A stretch of DNA of 6,080 nt from JBOFDK01 sp051650305 (GTDB lineage Bacteria > Bacillota > Clostridia > Lachnospirales > Cellulosilyticaceae): positions 1 through 6,080 of the forward strand of contig JBOFIT010000232.1 in NCBI GenBank assembly GCA_051650305.1, given 5' to 3'. Of this stretch, positions 5,895-6,080 are shown in pieces (positions within the stretch are counted from its first letter, which is position 1; every line of letters begins with the position of its first letter). The notes below the pieces were generated by a model. The model was not told the DNA's origin. It made no database searches and was given only the letters and a program-made list of their open reading frames with translations. A program made the position numbers and the translations under genes.

Positions 5895-5924
5895 TTGACA
5901 CTTGGTATATACTAGGTGTATAAA
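5895..5924 (+). promoter_or_regulatory. Sigma-A-type promoter of the CvfB-like gene
   Basis: A perfect -35 TTGACA (5895-5900) is followed, after 18 bp, by TATAAA (5919-5924). Transcription would begin near 5931, just before the AGGAG ribosome binding site. The spacer contains an 11-bp tandem repeat and the palindrome GTATATAC (5905-5912). The promoter makes the last gene independent of the sulfotransferase operon. I find no convincing terminator between 5840 and 5894, so some read-through is possible. Confidence 0.8.
5900..5921. repeat. Tandem 11-bp repeat inside the promoter spacer
   Basis: ACTTGGTATAT (5900-5910) is followed immediately by ACTAGGTGTAT (5911-5921), with 9 of 11 bases identical and a period of about one helical turn. 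The two copies fill the spacer between the -35 and -10 boxes and could be binding sites on the same helix face for a regulator. With only two copies this is suggestive at best. Confidence 0.35.
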
Positions 5925-5949
5925 CTGAGATGTTAGGAGACACACACAA

Positions 5950-6080
5950 ATGATTGAATTAGGAAAAATTCAGAAACTTACAATCGTGAGACAATCAGAC
6001 TTTGGTGTATACGTCAATGCAAAAGACGGTGTGGCTGGAGAGGAGATTCTTCTTCCACGTAAGCAAGTACCAGAGGGGGC
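5950..6080 (+). CDS. CvfB/YitL-like S1 RNA-binding protein, 3' partial
   Basis: The first 43 codons of a gene that runs off the right edge. The start is supported by AGGAG (5935-5939), 10 nt before the ATG. The protein begins MIELGKIQKLTIVRQSDFGV and continues to EEILLPRKQVPEG. This is the typical first S1-like domain of CvfB (B. subtilis YitL), a conserved Bacillota RNA-binding protein with several S1 domains and a C-terminal winged helix. In Staphylococcus aureus CvfB affects virulence gene expression. The pattern G-K-x2-x-L-T-I-V-R with D-F-G-V-Y-V and L-L-P-R-K-Q-V-P is the visible signature. Only the N-terminal domain can be judged, so the full domain layout is inferred from the family. 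Confidence 0.85.
   Translation, partial: MIELGKIQKLTIVRQSDFGVYVNAKDGVAGEEILLPRKQVPEG

Noticed and set aside
1..6080. Mobile element, tRNA/rRNA or CRISPR array
   Set aside because: No transposase or integrase frames, no terminal repeats with target duplications, no regularly spaced repeats and no tRNA-like cloverleaf were seen.

Overview
The window looks like a chromosomal stretch of a low-GC Gram-positive bacterium (Bacillota). The reasons are AT-rich intergenic DNA, strong AAAGGAG-type ribosome binding sites, a fused PTS IIBC sugar permease of the B. subtilis MalP/GlvC type, and the start of a CvfB/YitL-type S1 RNA-binding protein. I cannot name the genus from sequence alone.

Layout: (1) 1-1505, the 3' part of a PTS glucose/alpha-glucoside-family IIBC permease, open at the left edge. 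(2) 1524-1571, a 21-bp-stem hairpin that serves as a bidirectional terminator between convergent genes. (3) 1568-2248, minus strand, a Crp/Fnr-family regulator. (4) 2249-2476, a divergent regulatory region with a promoter for each side, a palindromic candidate operator, and a possible 14-codon leader ORF. (5) 2477-3922, an SLC13/DASS-like membrane transporter. (6) 3953-5839, an arylsulfate sulfotransferase of the AssT family, 30 bp behind the transporter and almost certainly co-transcribed. (7) 5895-6080, a separate sigma-A-type promoter and the first 43 codons of a CvfB-like protein, open at the right edge.

The most interesting part is 1568-5839. The regulator's recognition helix carries Val where FNR and CRP carry Glu, as in CprK, the Desulfitobacterium regulator that senses chlorinated phenols and binds the 'dehalobox' TTAAT-N4-ATTAA. 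The divergent intergenic region contains TTAAT-GTAT-ATTAT, which matches 9 of the 10 defined bases. It is centred 41.5 bp upstream of the start site predicted from an extended -10 (TGTTAAAAT) that lacks a good -35. That is the geometry of a class II activator site. The genes it would control encode a transporter and an enzyme that moves sulfate between phenolic compounds.

The working model, which is inference, is a phenol-responsive module: a CprK-like sensor switches on uptake or export of an aryl sulfate (or a related organic anion) together with a cytoplasmic arylsulfotransferase. The enzyme has no visible signal peptide and lacks the disulfide pair of the periplasmic E. coli enzyme. The transporter has altered versions of both SNT motifs that bind Na+ and carboxylate in dicarboxylate carriers, so its substrate may not be a classical C4-dicarboxylate. 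The PTS gene and the CvfB-like gene appear to be unrelated neighbours, set off by the terminator on one side and by a strong promoter of its own on the other.
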